Origin: Adiantum capillus-veneris
Taxonomy: Eukaryota > Streptophyta > Polypodiopsida > Polypodiales > Pteridaceae
Reading direction: 5' to 3'
DNA length: 64,000 bases
Assembly (NCBI GenBank): GCA_014529385.2
Contig: CM043948.1
Span: 21,205,951 to 21,269,950 of the forward strand
Made by a program: the position numbers and the translations under genes
Part shown: positions 45,964 through 57,286 of the stretch, one piece after another
Layout of the letters: each line of letters begins with the position of its first letter
Numbering within the stretch: the stretch's first letter is position 1
The notes under the pieces: model-generated
Databases searched by the model: none
The model's input: only the letters and a program-made list of their open reading frames with translations
Told to the model about the DNA's origin: nothing

Positions 45964-46320
45964 CTAGCAAAAAGATACTATGGTCCTTCTCAAATCTTTG
46001 AATCCAATCAATGATATGGCTTATCAACTCAAGTTGCCCAACCATTGTCTCATACACAATTCTTTTCATGTGAGCCTACTTAAGCCCTACAAAGGAGAGC
46101 CACCAAGAGAACAAATTATTGAAGACCCTCCAAAACTTGAAGACCAAGAAGAGGTGCTACAAACCAAATCTATCCTTCCGCATGAAGATAAGGTACGATA
46201 ACATGGTAAGATTACCCTACGGTATCTTATTAAGTTCAATTTTTTTTTTCAATGAACATGCTAGATGGATGCAAGGAATACAATATAAACCTTGTCAATG
46301 CTTACAATGCTACATTAGAG
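45964..46320 (+). pseudogene. chromovirus integrase 3' part and chromodomain (element E, right part)
   Basis: Resumes in the frame broken at 34,087: AKRYYGP, then after a small shift INDMAYQLKLPNHCLIHNSF and HVSLLKPYKGEPPREQIIED, the GPY module tail. Around 46,140-46,290 chromodomain-like words are scattered over two frames (ILPHEDKVR; GKITLRYLIKFN; HARWMQGIQ). Stops and a shift near 46,200 disable it. Confidence 0.85.
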
Positions 46321-46670
46321 TAAGAAAATGTACATGTAAATGACCAATGTTTTTGTCTTATAAGACTAATTATCTTTTTATTGTGCACAAATTTAAGTAG
46401 TATGCATGCTTAGAATCATGTTTGTGACGACCTCTCTCAAACACCAAGTAGAATATGTCACTCTACTTTGGGAAAATAAATGGACTAAAGAGAAGACACT
46501 CTTGTGGTAGCTAAGTCTCCCTAGCCCCAAATGGATTAGTCATCCATCTTGGAATGATGTCGTAGAGTAAAAAGGGAACTTCTACCTACTAAGAAACATC
46601 GACTAGTGACCAAGACTTTATCTCTTCTACCTCATAGTCGAGGACGACTATGCTTTCAAGAGAGTGGGAA
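46321..46670 (+). other. 3' untranslated region of element E with polypurine tract
   Basis: No coding signal apart from short frames. AGAGAGTGGGAA at 46,659-46,670 directly precedes TGTCATAAAATCC and would be the polypurine tract of element E. Confidence 0.5.
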
Positions 46671-47690
46671 TGTCATAAAATCCAATATTTACCCAGCCCA
46701 AATGATTTTCTCATATGAAATTAATCATTTAATGTGGGAGAATAAACAGGAACAAGGGTTAGAATATAGACATGTGCTTATGGATCTATCTCAACATGAG
46801 GCCAAAGATAAAGGGGTCCAAATGAGAGATGGTCTGTTAAAGAGAAATGCTATTTAATGGAGCTTAAATACCTTAGGGCTAGCTTCATTAGATACCCCCA
46901 AAGGTTAGTGTTAAAATTACTTAGACCCTAAGCGAGCTAGGGCTATGCTTGTGGTGGGAAGCCGGCCCAAGCTTGAGGTGCTTGTTGTGCTTGCTGACTA
47001 AGGTGCTTGAGGTGCTCGTCGTGCTTGCTAACTAATGTTCTTGAGGTGCTTAATGACTAATGTGCTAAGGTGATCCATGACTAAGGTGCTTAAGGGATTC
47101 AAGGTGTTCCAAAAAGTCAACAAGATCCCTACTCAAGTAGGGGGAGAGCCCTCATTGTAGGACCTAGAGAGAGAACACACACACGCTAAAACAAGTCAAG
47201 CCTTGCCTAATGAAGCAACATGGACACATGTCAAGCTCCTCTCCATGATACCCTCATAAGGTTCCTAAAGCCTATTGGTTGGCCTCTCAAGGGATCCAAT
47301 GAAAATTTAGCTAATTTAAGGGAGAAAGGGGGAAACTTGTCCCAAGGCTAGCATGGTTGCTTGGTATGCACTCTGCATGTGATTGGCTAGGCTTGAAGGT
47401 GTCATAATAACTAATATCTAATTCTCCTAAATGATTTTCTCATGTTAAACTGATCATTTAATATGGGGAAGTAACAGGGGACAAAAGGCTAGAATATTGG
47501 CTAGGTTGGTAGACCGCTCACAGTAGGGATCCAAAGGAGGGAAAATAGGGATCCAATGGGGGGCCATCTGCAAAAGAGCACTGTGATTCAATGGGCTTCA
47601 AAGACCCTAAGGTTCAGCCCATTAAGACTTCTGAAATACAAAGGTAGGGTCGAATGGTCAAAGCTTAGGGTAAATTGGATGCTTGTGGGA
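46671..47690 (+). repeat. two direct chromoviral LTR copies, head to tail
   Basis: TGTCATAA starts both 46,671 and 47,400. Shared blocks follow: AAATGATTTTCTCAT, (A/C)TGATCATTTAAT(A/G)TGGG, (G)GGTTAGAATAT/GGCTAGAATAT and ATGG(A)GCTT. The copies are 729 bp apart and strongly diverged. The first is the 3' LTR of element E; the second, cut at about 47,690 where minus-strand coding starts, belongs to another copy or a tandem recombinant. Confidence 0.6.
46955..47100. repeat. short minisatellite (GTGCTTG-rich)
   Basis: GGTGCTTGTTGTGCTTGCTG, GGTGCTCGTCGTGCTTGCTA and shorter variants with GACTAA follow each other for about 150 bp inside the LTR-like segment. Confidence 0.7.
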
Positions 47691-49305
47691 AGACTCAAAA
47701 GTCTTCCCACATCCCTATCCTTGAGGAGATAAGCTTTTATTTAAGCTTTTCGAAATCATTGTTCTCCTTGGCAGACCATGTGTACCTAATGTTTTTCTTT
47801 GTTAGGTCATGTAATGGTCCTGCTATTAGTGAGAAATTTTCTATGAAGCATCTATAGTATGTGCAAATACCTATAAAGCTTCTTAACTCATGAAGATTCC
47901 TTGGTTAGGCCATCCTTTTATTACCTCTAACTTTGATGGATCCATTTGAATTCCATCTTGAGAGATAATGTGACCTAAATACTGAATCTCTTGTAAGAAA
48001 AATTCACTTTTCTTTCTATTAACATAAAGTTTATTCTCTCTTAGAACTTGAAATATTTCCTGGAGGTGTCGCTTGTGTTCGTCTAATGAATTAGAGTAGA
48101 TGATGATATCATCAAAGAACACTCCAGTAAAGGTTCGGTGAGGCCTAAATAGCTTCTCCATCAAGCGGTTGAATATGGCTGGTGCATTGGTCAAGCCAAA
48201 AGGCATGACAATGTATTCATAAAGACCAAACGTAGTGCGAAATGCGGTCTTTACAATGTCTTGATCAACTATGAGTACTTTGTCCTTGGCATCGGTGGCC
48301 AAAAATTGCTTCATAATGGAATCTCTTAAAGCTTTCCATGTTCGTGGAGCTTCACCGTTGACCCTTTGGCTAGACCGCCATTGTCTGGCGGACTTTTGAA
48401 GGTGCATAGCTACATGGCGTAGCTTAGAGGACTTTGTAACGCCCTCCCCTCCAAGCGCCGCATCAAATTGTTGGATAAAGGCCAAGACTTTGTCCGTAGC
48501 TCCAAAAGTGCCATCATAGGTAAGGAAAGAGATGCTCTTCCCTCCCTCTTTGAATTTCTTGAGCTTGGACGACCTCTTCCATGCGGCATAGGATTTCGTA
48601 TGGCCTCTTCTTTTTGATGGTTCAAAGGTTGCACCATCACTTTCTTCAGAAGATGAAGAATTTGAGGAAGATGGAGAAGAGGGTGACCTCTTTCTCGCCT
48701 TTTTCTTTCCTTGATCTTCTTTGTCTTCACCGCCGTCACTTTCATAAGAGGAAGAGGATGAAGAAGATGGAGAAGAGGGTGTCCTCTTTCTCGCCTTTTT
48801 CTTCCTACTTTTTGTCATCCCTCTTTGAAGTATGGTGTGGAGAAGTATGCGATGGTCTTCTCTGTTTTGGAGGTGATGGAGAGCGTTTAGCCCGCCGTCT
48901 TCGTGGAGCCATCTCCGCCGAGGTGGCAGGAGACTCACTTCTTTCTCGTTCCTTCGGTGGAGGCTCTTGAGTTCTCCTTTGAGAAGGAGATGCATCATCA
49001 AGGATAAAATTTTTGAGCCCTTCATAGGGATCCTCTTCTTCTTCCCAAATCGGAGAGAGACCTCTTTTGGAAGTCTCACTAGGAGGCTTCCTAGGTGCCC
49101 TCTCGTCATGGTGGGGAGGTTGGAGAATCCCATGAGCACGAAGTTGCCGTTGCACTTCACTTTGGAGGGATGGATTTCCCATGGCTTGTTGAAGCCTGAA
49201 AAGAAGATAGTTAACAAGCATCGGGGCATCATTAGTAGCTTTCTCATTAGCAAAAGCAAAGTTATCAACATTAATTTCACTCTATTTACTATTATCAGCC
49301 ATTCT
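47690..49305 (-). pseudogene. chromovirus gag-RT deletion fusion (element G)
   Basis: The minus strand starts near 49,303 (MADNSK then a stop), with NYLLFRLQQAMGNPSLQSEV and a K/R/S-rich linker. After a shift near 48,800 comes capsid: FKEGGKSISFLTYDGTFGAT, FIQQFDAALGGEGVTKSS, and RTWKALRDSIMKQFLATDAK. The same open frame (49,280-47,883, 465 codons) runs directly into RT: VKTAFRTTFGLYEYIVMPFG, VFFDDIIIYS (FFDD at the YXDD site) and QYLGHIISQDGIQMDPSKLE. Nucleocapsid, protease and RT fingers are gone. Downstream connection-domain sequence reaches about 47,690. Same family as element E. Confidence 0.85.
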
Positions 49306-50040
49306 AACAGCTTTTAGGTGTAAACTTTTTAGGTGTATGTTGCACTTTTTTTTGGCCAAGGGCATGGGAATTTTGATTAAGAAGCAGAGCATGTAGTGCA
49401 AGAGATTTGACATTTTAGCGAGTTACAATGGTCATTTTATTATGAATCATGATAAGGATCTCACTTGATCTACCATGAGGAGTTTGTTTTGACAGGCAAT
49501 GAAGACGTGGGCTTATTATGGAATTATGATTAAAGAAAAGAGAACCTGGAGATGCTTGACTTGATGACATCGATGTGGTTGTGCCTTCTATGTTTCATGG
49601 TGGTGCACAAGTTCGAGTGAAGGGTGCGAACAATTCTAAAATATGAAGTTGCTTTCGAAGTGTTGATTGTGGAAAATGATTACGACAAGTGAAGAGAAGG
49701 CCATTATGAAGGGCACCTCGTTTTTTTTGTGCATATGTTGGTAGCCTACCCTAGCTCCCATACATTGTGGGTATGCCTATGTATATTGAAGTTTCAATGA
49801 GGGAAGCCGAGGCCCACATCCTAGGTGGCAAACAAGCTCCGAAATGATGTGAATTGGGAAGGCAAAAGAGGTGTCGCCAATGGATACGGCCCGGCCATGA
49901 GCAATGAGAGTCATAGAGAAGTTGAGTCGGGTGGGAATGAGACCTTGAAGGGGGTTTTATTGAATGAAAAAGTGGGTGTTTTAATATTTCTTTTAATCAC
50001 CTGACGAGGGGTGGCCAGTAGGAGGTGTGTCGAACTATCG
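49306..50040. other. leader side of element G, no gene seen
   Basis: Lies upstream of the gag start on the minus strand; no frame or primer site recognised. Confidence 0.4.
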
Positions 50041-50516
50041 AGGAGGCACCGCGGGTTACAGGGGCGCGCAAGAGAATGGCCTAGAGTTGGGAGGTGCCAA
50101 CAGAGTCACCATGAGCAGGAAGGGGCACCGATTTTGGTCGCAAGCAGGAGTCGCGAGGGGCCAGAGGGTTGCCATGAGAGGGGTTATTGATTGAGGCTCG
50201 GGCTGCACCAAGAGCAGGAGAGCAGAGCATTTTTTACCGGCTGTGATGAGAACATGAGGGGGTGCCGATTGATGGAGAGAAGAACCACAATTTGCAGCCC
50301 ATGAGAGAAGTTGCGAGGGGTTTGTTGTGCCGAGAACGAGAGGAGTGGAGCCTTTGCTGGCTGCACCATGAACGAGAGAGAGATATCTCTCTGTGTGCAT
50401 AATCAAAGAGAGAGAGGGTTCGACCCTGCTGTAAACGAGAGAGGGCTCGGCCCTGCTGTGTGTTGCCTTGAGTCGGAAAGAGAGAAAAGGGGCTCATCCC
50501 TGCTGTGTGAGAGAAT

Positions 50517-50583
<67 letters not shown>

Positions 50584-51290
50584 TTGCCTCTCTGTGTGAA
50601 ATCGAGGGGAGAGACTTGGGTTGCATCTGAGCGCTCGCTCTGTGTGCTGCCGAGAGCCGGAGAGAGAGAAAGAAGGCCAAGAAACGAGGAGAGAGAGAGA
50701 TAGTCTCTCCGGGTGAAACCAAGCAAGGGAGACAAGGAGAGCCTGTAGCTCTCTGCAGCATACGAGGAGGGAAAGAGCAAGCCCTTGTCGGCTGCAGCAA
50801 AATCGAAAGAAGGTTTCCCTGTGTTGACGACGAAGAGAGAGAAGGAGAGAGAGCGCTCTCTGTTTTCCAGATTTTATTTGTTATAGAAAGGGACCTAATA
50901 CTTCATAATTAAACCCCCTCCAAGGGAGGGTCCCCACATAAGAGAGAGACAGTCTCAAAGAGAAAAAAAAAAGAGTGATTAAAGGAGAGAGAAGGCTTTG
51001 CACTGAGCACAAACAGGCTTGGGATCCGAAGAGGGATCGAGAGAGATCTATTGTCATCCTCTTTGTTGGAATCAAAGGGAGAGTCATGAAGGAGCAAGGG
51101 AAAGAGATCGAGAGAGCATATTCCTCTTTTGCCGTAGATAGCACATGAGAGAGAGAAAATTTGTCATGAGGCTGTTGTGAGAGAGGCAGGGAGAGAGAGA
51201 AACGAGTCATCGCGCTGCCCTATTGGGTGTAAGCCTGTTGTCGCGGTGCCCTATCGGGTGTAAGCCCTGATACCTTCAAGCAAAGTGGAA
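50041..51290. repeat. GA-rich degenerate repeat, possible LTR
   Basis: Strongly purine-rich on the plus strand, with imperfect repeats such as GAGAGAGGGTTCGACCCTGC / GAGAGAGGGCTCGGCCCTGC and a pure (GA) run at 50,520-50,580. A ~33-bp duplication (GCCCTAT(T/C)GGGTGTAAGCC) sits at 51,216 and 51,248. Composition recalls the CT-rich LTRs of element F in inverse orientation, but I see no collinear match, so its LTR nature is unproven. Long S/L or R/E frames here are microsatellite translations. Confidence 0.45.
50520..50580. repeat. (GA)n microsatellite
   Basis: About 60 nt of uninterrupted GA. Confidence 0.9.
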
Positions 51291-51772
51291 GCCTACGAAG
51301 CTGCATCGACGAAAGGTTTTGAAGCAAAAGATAAGTTTTGTAAAGCTTGGTGTAAAAACAATATTTTCACTATTCAAATTTCTAAATAATTTCACAATAT
51401 CTCGTTCTCGTTCTCGTCTCGATTTTTGTCTCTCTCTTTTCAAACTAAAACAACATTCTCTCTCTTACTTTTTGCTGAACTATTAAGTGATCATGTTCGT
51501 GGATAATCATTGATACAATCTGGCACCGATACTGCATTGCACATTCCTTGGCAGCAGATTTTAGCAGCACATCTCCAGCCATAGTTCCTTGGTGGGCTTG
51601 GGTTGGGGGTTTGTCTTTTTGTCTTTGCTTGGTTTTTCTTGTCTGGTCCTGCTCCATGGCCTAGACATAGAAAAATATCCATCAGTGTACTTTGGCACTT
51701 CAAGGCCTAGTTTCTACTCCTCTTTACCCCTTTAGAAAAAGCACTCAAGCTACTATACTCGTGGCTCGAATA
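51291..51772. other. unassigned DNA left of the copia element
   Basis: AT-rich, then a segment with a minus-strand 70-codon frame (51,657-51,445) of no known family. The copia insertion site GGCTCGAATACCATT resembles the reverse complement of a TGGTAT-type primer site, so an older retroelement leader may be the target. Confidence 0.35.
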
Positions 51773-51777
51773 CCATT

Positions 51778-51969
51778 TGTTGGGGTATAAAGCCCAATGT
51801 GGTCGCCCAGGTAAGTGGACGGGCCGCCAGGTATGTACACATATTCTTTTGTAAAAACCTAATAAGAACTCACTATGCTCTACACATTACAGTAGAGCGA
51901 GTTCACCATATCGTCGAGCTCTTCTTCTCGCACTCTCTCTCGCGTTGCACTTCCGCTCGTACTCCTTCA
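51778..51969 (+). repeat. 5' LTR of the copia element
   Basis: 192 bp, TG...CA ends. It differs from the 3' LTR by roughly six substitutions and no indel. Confidence 0.97.
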
Positions 51970-51971
51970 AC

Positions 51972-51983
51972 TGGTATCAGAGC
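51972..51983 (+). promoter_or_regulatory. primer-binding site (initiator tRNA-Met)
   Basis: TGGTATCAGAGC, two bases after the 5' LTR, the standard plant copia primer site. Confidence 0.95.
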
Positions 51984-53020
51984 TCAGATCGAGGCTCGGG
52001 GCAGCACTGCAGGAGGCTAGAGTCACCAGCTCAGATTGGAGTGAAATTCGACAGGCAAAGACACGGCCCCAAACCTTTCATTCTAAGGTCATCTCCGCCA
52101 CTGTTCGGCTTCGACAAAGGTCTGCGCAGACCATTTTCGACTACGTGGTCTCGGCGGGTGCAGATCCGACTCTGCAAATTTGGGGTTTTCGGCCTACGAC
52201 TGCAGGTGCTAAGGATATCGACACTCCCAGAGTGTTGATTTGTGGCTGTCTACACATCAAAGGACGGCTCACAGTTCTTGGAGGCGTGTCACATACGACA
52301 CGGGCGCATCTACACACAGAGTGTAGGCGACATCCACTAGTTCATCAGGTAGCTTGTGTTTGCTGCTTGATATTCCAGATTTCATCCTGACATTGCGGGT
52401 ACTTCCACATGGGATGTATTGTTAGAGAGGATGTATGTCTGTTGAGGGTTTGTTGGCTGTGAGTCACGCAACAAACAACCGCCGCAGCGGTTACAACATA
52501 TAGTGGGAAATTTGTGGATGTACGACTTTGTGGGAAGTCTATGTACTGTCAGATTTACTGCAGCCTTTGTTGAGGGTCGAGTGAGGTTTTATTGAGCTGG
52601 GGGATTCTCGAATGTTGAGATCCTTTCGGTGATACAGGTCTTGGAGCGATCCCTCGAGCACCCTTAGATAGGCAGCTAGGATGTATTGACTATGAGTTAG
52701 ACAGTTGGGATTGCATCTTTGCTTTACTGCCGTTGAGGCATTGTCACAGTCTATGCTTACAGGACAATGAGAGACAGTACAGGTGCAGGACAGGTTTACG
52801 CGCAGCTTACAGTGTCAGAGAGACAGTGTTTTTTGAGCTGTTTTTTGGTCAGTTTTTGAGTACACCAGAGCCATTTTACAAAGGAGACTCTGTCGAAATT
52901 TATGCAGAATCTGAAGCTTTCTTGGTTCATTTGACAGGTTGATATTGGTTCAGAGGTTAGTTTACAGGGGAAACTCTGCCGAATTTTTCCCAGGAAAGTA
53001 AACCATTGTGAACCGTAGCT
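51984..53020 (+). other. copia leader, ~1 kb
   Basis: No conserved ORF between the primer site and the gag start; short frames only. The length is generous for a copia leader and may hold packaging signals. Confidence 0.6.
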
Positions 53021-53890
53021 ATGGCTAGATCACAAGACACTGCTCTTTACAATATCAAGAGGCTGGATGGAACCAATTTCCCATTGTGGAAGAAGCAGAT
53101 TTGTCACGTGTTGGTACAAAAGAAGCAGATAAAACCTATAAAGCTCAAGAGGATAAAACCAGAAGATATGGACGAAGATGAATGGAGCGAAATGGATGAA
53201 TTGGCACTTTCTACCATTATGTTGACTTTGGCAGAAAGCATTTACTTCAATGTAGCAGACGAGATGTCGGCTTATCAAGCATGGTTAAAGCTGAGTGATC
53301 TTTATGAGAAACAGAGTGCAGCTTCACAAGTATACTGGCTTAAGAAGCTTGTTGACTTGAAGATGAAAGAAGGGACACCTATGTCCAATCATCTGAATGA
53401 ATTCAACACAATCTATAGTTAGTTGTCAGCTCAAGGTGTCAAGTTTGATGAACCTGTTAGAGCTATGTTCCTGTTGATCACATTGCCGGAAAGTTGGGAC
53501 ACTTTTCGCACAGCTTTGAGTAATTCTGCACCTCCAGATGGTTTGAACATAGCAGGTGTAGAAGGAAGTCTGCTTACTGAAGAAACCAATAGAAAGACAA
53601 TGGACAAAGGCAAAGGAACAGCCTTAGTTGTCAGGGGAAGGACCAAAGAAAAGTACAAAGGTGGAAAGAGGAATCAGTCTCGTAGCAAGTCCCGCAGTGC
53701 TAAAGGCAAGAGTGACATAGAATGCTACCATTGTGGCAAAAAGGGTCACATGAAAAGAGACTGCAGAGAATGGAAAGCAGAAAAAGGCAAAGAGAAAGCT
53801 GAAGACCATGGTGAGAAGAACAAGTCCTCAGTGAAGATTCAAGAAATAAATGTGACAAACACTGTTGTAGAGGATGACAGTCTACTGTCA
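53021..53890 (+). pseudogene. copia gag
   Basis: The start at ATG 53,021 (MARSQDTALYNIKRLDGTNF) fits the copia gag opening LxGxNFxxW; FPLWKKQICHVLVQKKQI follows. Capsid blocks include LSDLYEKQSAASQVYWLKKL and MKEGTPMSNHLNEFNTIYS. A TAG stop at 53,420-53,422 interrupts the frame, which continues unchanged (FDEPVRAMFLLITLPESWDT). The zinc knuckle CYHCGKKGHMKRDC (about 53,720-53,762) is intact. Only the single stop breaks gag. Confidence 0.95.
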
Positions 53891-54340
53891 GGAGACATCT
53901 ACTTCTTGAAGAATACAATGGACTCAGCTCTTCTTACAGCATCTGATGGAAATGCACTGAGTTACTGGATTATAGACTCAGGGGCATCACTTCATGTGTC
54001 TCCAAACAAGGAGTGGTTTACCTCTTATGTGACCACTAAAGATCATGTTCGGCTAGGCAATGGGCAGACATGTGAGATCTTAGGTGTTGGAGATGTTCAA
54101 TTGAAGTTTCAGAATGGCTCTTCTTTCACGCTGAAGAATGTGAGACATGTTCCCGCAATTACAAAGAGCTTGATCAGCACAGGTTTACTTGATGATGCTG
54201 GCTACGTCACCACTTTTGGACAGAACATGTGGAAGATATCCAAGGGTTCTATGACAGTAGCACATGGAGTAAAGTCTGGAGGACTTTACATGATTTATGT
54301 ATCAAATGTCTCTAAAAATGTAATCAATGTAACCGAGTAG
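53891..54340 (+). pseudogene. copia aspartic protease
   Basis: Same frame as gag. YWIIDSGASLHVSPNKEWF holds the D-S-G active site, and VRLGNGQTCEILGVGDVQL is the flap region. It ends at an in-frame TAG (54,338-54,340) just before the integrase domain. Confidence 0.95.
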
Positions 54341-55330
54341 CCGAACGTTTCTTTGTGGCATAGCCGGTTAGGACATATGTCCAAGAAGGGAATGGAAATC
54401 TTGTCTCGTTCTGGTTATTTGCCTAGCTTTTCATTTAATGATTTTGAATTCTGTGAACATTGTCTGTATGGTAAGCAAACACAACAGCCACATAAGCATA
54501 GAAGCAGTAGAAGAGATACACAGTTGGCACTTGTTCATAGTGATTTGTGTGGACCTATGCCTAACCTATCTCTAGGGGGAGCTTCTTACTTTATGACATT
54601 TATAGATGATTACTCGAGGAAAGTATGGGTTTACTTTCTCAAGCACAAGGATGAAGCGTTTAGTGTTTTCAAAACGTTTGTGACACTTGTGGAGAATCAG
54701 AGTGGCAAGAAGCTTAAATGATTACGCACTGACAATGGTGGAGAGTATGTTTCAAAGGCCTTTCAGGACTTTTGTGAGTCAAAAGGTATTAAACGTGAAC
54801 TTACTGCTCCTTACAATCCTCCTCAAAATGGTGTTGCTGAGAGGATGAATAGGACCATACAAGAGAAGGTCAGAAGTATGTTGTCTAATGCACAACTGCC
54901 AAATGGGTTTTGGGCTGAAGCTGTATCAACAGCTGTTCATCTTGTAAATAGATCTCCTAGCAAGGTTTTGCAGAAGGATTCAGTGCGAGAGATGGTATGG
55001 TCAGGCAAAATGCCCTCATACAAGCATCTCAGAGTCTTTGGCTGTGAGGCATATACTCACGTTCCAAAGGAATTTAGGAACAAACTTGAGCCAAAGAGTA
55101 GAAAGTGCATCTTTCTAGGCTATGGTAATTGTGGTGAGATGGGGTACAGACTTTGGGATCCCGAATCCAGAAAGGTTGTCCGCAGCAATGATGTTCACTT
55201 TAATGAATCCAAATATCATTCTAAACCAGAGAGGGTTGAGGAGATTAGAAGAGTTGTCTTCCAAGAAGATGGACCTGCACGTGCAAGACAAAATGTCAGG
55301 GCTCAAGAGGAGCAAGGACAGGATAGAGTG
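54341..55330 (+). pseudogene. copia integrase
   Basis: Pre-integrase zinc finger: LWHSRLGHMSKKGMEILSR with FCEHCLYGKQ, giving the HHCC set. Core: LVHSDLCGPM (Asp 1), LRTDNGGEYV (Asp 2) and NGVAERMNRT (Glu). A TGA at 54,719-54,721 falls directly before Asp 2. After the core, KHLRVFGCEAYTHVPKEFR and CIFLGY mark the C-terminal domain. All catalytic residues survive. Confidence 0.95.
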
Positions 55331-56540
55331 GAACCACAGGTTGTGGCTGAGCCTGAGCCACCTATTGTGCGTAGATCTGGACGTGTCACGCGACCTCCTG
55401 ATAGGTTTGTTCCATCTATGAACTATGTCATGTTGACTGATTGCAATGAGCCTTCATGTTATAAGGAAGCAATGCAAATGAAGGACTCCGGGAATTGGCA
55501 ATTGGCCATGCAGTCAGAGATGACAGATCTGCATAAAAACAAGACATGGAAGCTACTTAAATTACCACAAGGAAAAAAGGCTCTACCTTGTAAATGGGTT
55601 TACAGGTATAAGATCACCGCTCATGATAGTCAGCCAAAGTACAAAGCAAGGCTTGTTGCCAAGGGCTTTAAGCAAGAACAAGGCATTGACTTTGATGAAG
55701 TCTTCTCTCCAGTGGTCAAGATGACTACATTGAGATGCTTTCTTGCATTGGTTGCCATATTAGATTTGGTGTTGCACCAAATGGATGTCAAGACAGCGTT
55801 CTTGTATGGTGATTTAGATGTGGAAATTTACATGCAGCAGCCAGAAGGGTTTGTTGAGAAAGGCAAGGAAGATTGGGTATGCCAGTTGTTAAAGAGTCTT
55901 TATGGCTTAAAACAATCACCGAGGGCATGGTACCATAAATTCCACAAGTTTATGCTTTCTCAAGGCTACAAACGTAGTGAGTTCGATCACTGTCTATATA
56001 CAAAGAAGGCTAAGGATGGCAGTTGGCTGATCCTTATTTTGTATGTGGATGACATGTTGATTGCTGGCAAGCACTTGGAAGAGATTTCAGCTTTGAAGTC
56101 AAAGATGGCAAAATCGTTTGACATGAAAGACATGGGTGAGGCAAGTCATATACTTGGTATGCGCATTCAGAGAGACAGATCAAAGAAGTTGATTTGGTTA
56201 TCTCAAACAAAGTATATTGACAAGGTTTTGCAACGTTTCAATATGGAGAAGGGAAAGGCATTGAGTGTTCCATTTCCACCATATGTGAAACTTAGCAAAC
56301 AAGATTGTCCTGTGTCTGAGGAAGAACAGGCTGAAATGGATAAGATTCCATATGGGTCTGCACTGGGTAGTTTGATGTATGCAATGATTGCTACTCGCCC
56401 AGATATTGCATTTGCAGTGGGAGTAGTAAGTCGATACATGTCAAACCCAGGCAAGAAACATTGGGAGGCAGTGAAAGGAATATTGAGATACCTGAAAGCT
56501 ACAAGAGTATGCGTATATGCTATGGGAGTCAGGAGCTAAG
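55331..56540 (+). pseudogene. copia reverse transcriptase
   Basis: Open frame. Blocks: CKWVYRYKITAHDSQPKYKA, RLVAKGFKQEQGIDFDEVFS, QMDVKTAFLYGDLDVEIYMQ, KSLYGLKQSPRAWYHKFHKF and LILYVDDMLIAGK, the intact YVDD active site. It then runs IPYGSALGSLMYAMIATRPD. A frameshift near 56,505-56,520, inside the LRYLK...YG block, moves the rest to another frame. Confidence 0.95.
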
Positions 56541-57000
56541 TGTAAAGGGTTTTACAGACTCAGATTATGCAGGTGACTTAGACAACCGAAGGTCTACGTC
56601 AGGGTATGTCTTTACATTGGCTGGTGGAGCAGTATCATGGCATTCTAGATTACAAGATTGTGTTACTCAGTCTACTACAGAGGCTAAATATTTTGCAGCA
56701 TCAGAGGCATGCAAAGAATCAATTTGGCTTAATCGACTAGTAACAGATTTGGGAATCAAAGAAGAGATGCCTGTGTTATATTGTGATAGTCAAAGTGCTA
56801 TACAATTGGCTCGCAATCCAGTTTATCACTCAAAGACAAAGCATGTGGATGTGAAGTATCATTTCATCAGGGAAATGCTCGAGGATAAGCAACTTCAGCT
56901 TGTCAAAGTTCACACCACAGAAAATCCTGCTGATCTACTTACAAAAGGACTTCCCTCAGAGAGCTTTGCGCATTTTCGCAAGCAGTTAGGTGTAGGGTAG
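56461..57000 (+). pseudogene. copia RNase H
   Basis: From about 56,515 the shifted frame reads GFTDSDYAGDLDNRRSTSGY, GAVSWHSRLQDCVTQSTTEA and YCDSQSAIQLARNPVYHSKT, with the usual D-E-D acidic set (the TEAEY motif reads TEAKY). It continues VDVKYHFIREMLEDKQLQLV and ends ADLLTKGLPSESFAHFRKQL, the typical copia terminus, with stop TAG at 56,998-57,000. Confidence 0.95.
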
Positions 57001-57079
57001 TACATCACTTCTCTACATCTCTTGTATATTAGCTTGTATAGTAGCTTCTCTCACACTTGAAGTACCACATTGGACTTTA

Positions 57080-57089
57080 AGTGGGAGGT
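57080..57089 (+). promoter_or_regulatory. polypurine tract of the copia element
   Basis: AGTGGGAGGT directly before TGTTGGGG of the 3' LTR. Confidence 0.85.
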
Positions 57090-57281
57090 TGTTGGGGTAT
57101 AAAGCCCAATGTGGTCGCCCAGGTAAGTGGGCAGGCCGCCAGGTATGAACACATATTCTTTTGTAAAAACCTAATAAGAACTCACTATGCTCTACACATT
57201 ACAGTAGAGCGAGTTCACCATATCGTCGTGCTCTTCTTCTCGCACTCTCTCTCACGTCGCACTTCCGCTCGTACTCCTTCA
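57090..57281 (+). repeat. 3' LTR of the copia element
   Basis: 192 bp, followed by the CCATT duplication. Confidence 0.97.
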
Positions 57282-57286
57282 CCATT

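Larger units (their letters stand above)
51778..57281 (+). mobile_element. complete Ty1/copia retrotransposon, 5,504 bp
   Basis: Both 192-bp LTRs run TGTTGGGG...CCTTCA. CCATT flanks both ends (51,773-51,777 and 57,282-57,286), a 5-bp target duplication. The primer site TGGTATCAGAGC (51,972-51,983) matches the 3' end of initiator tRNA-Met. A polypurine tract AAGTGGGAGG precedes the 3' LTR. The LTRs differ at about six of 192 sites. Polyprotein order gag-PR-IN-RT-RH is that of copia. Three in-frame stops and one frameshift inactivate it. It is the youngest and most complete element in the window. Confidence 0.97.

Noticed and set aside
50234-50800. 188-codon minus-strand frame
   Set aside because: Frame spans a (GA)n microsatellite and degenerate purine repeats; composition is low-complexity throughout.
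51520-51545. TCTGGCACCGATACTGC as a gypsy primer site
   Set aside because: Weak resemblance only; no LTR end or gag could be matched around it.
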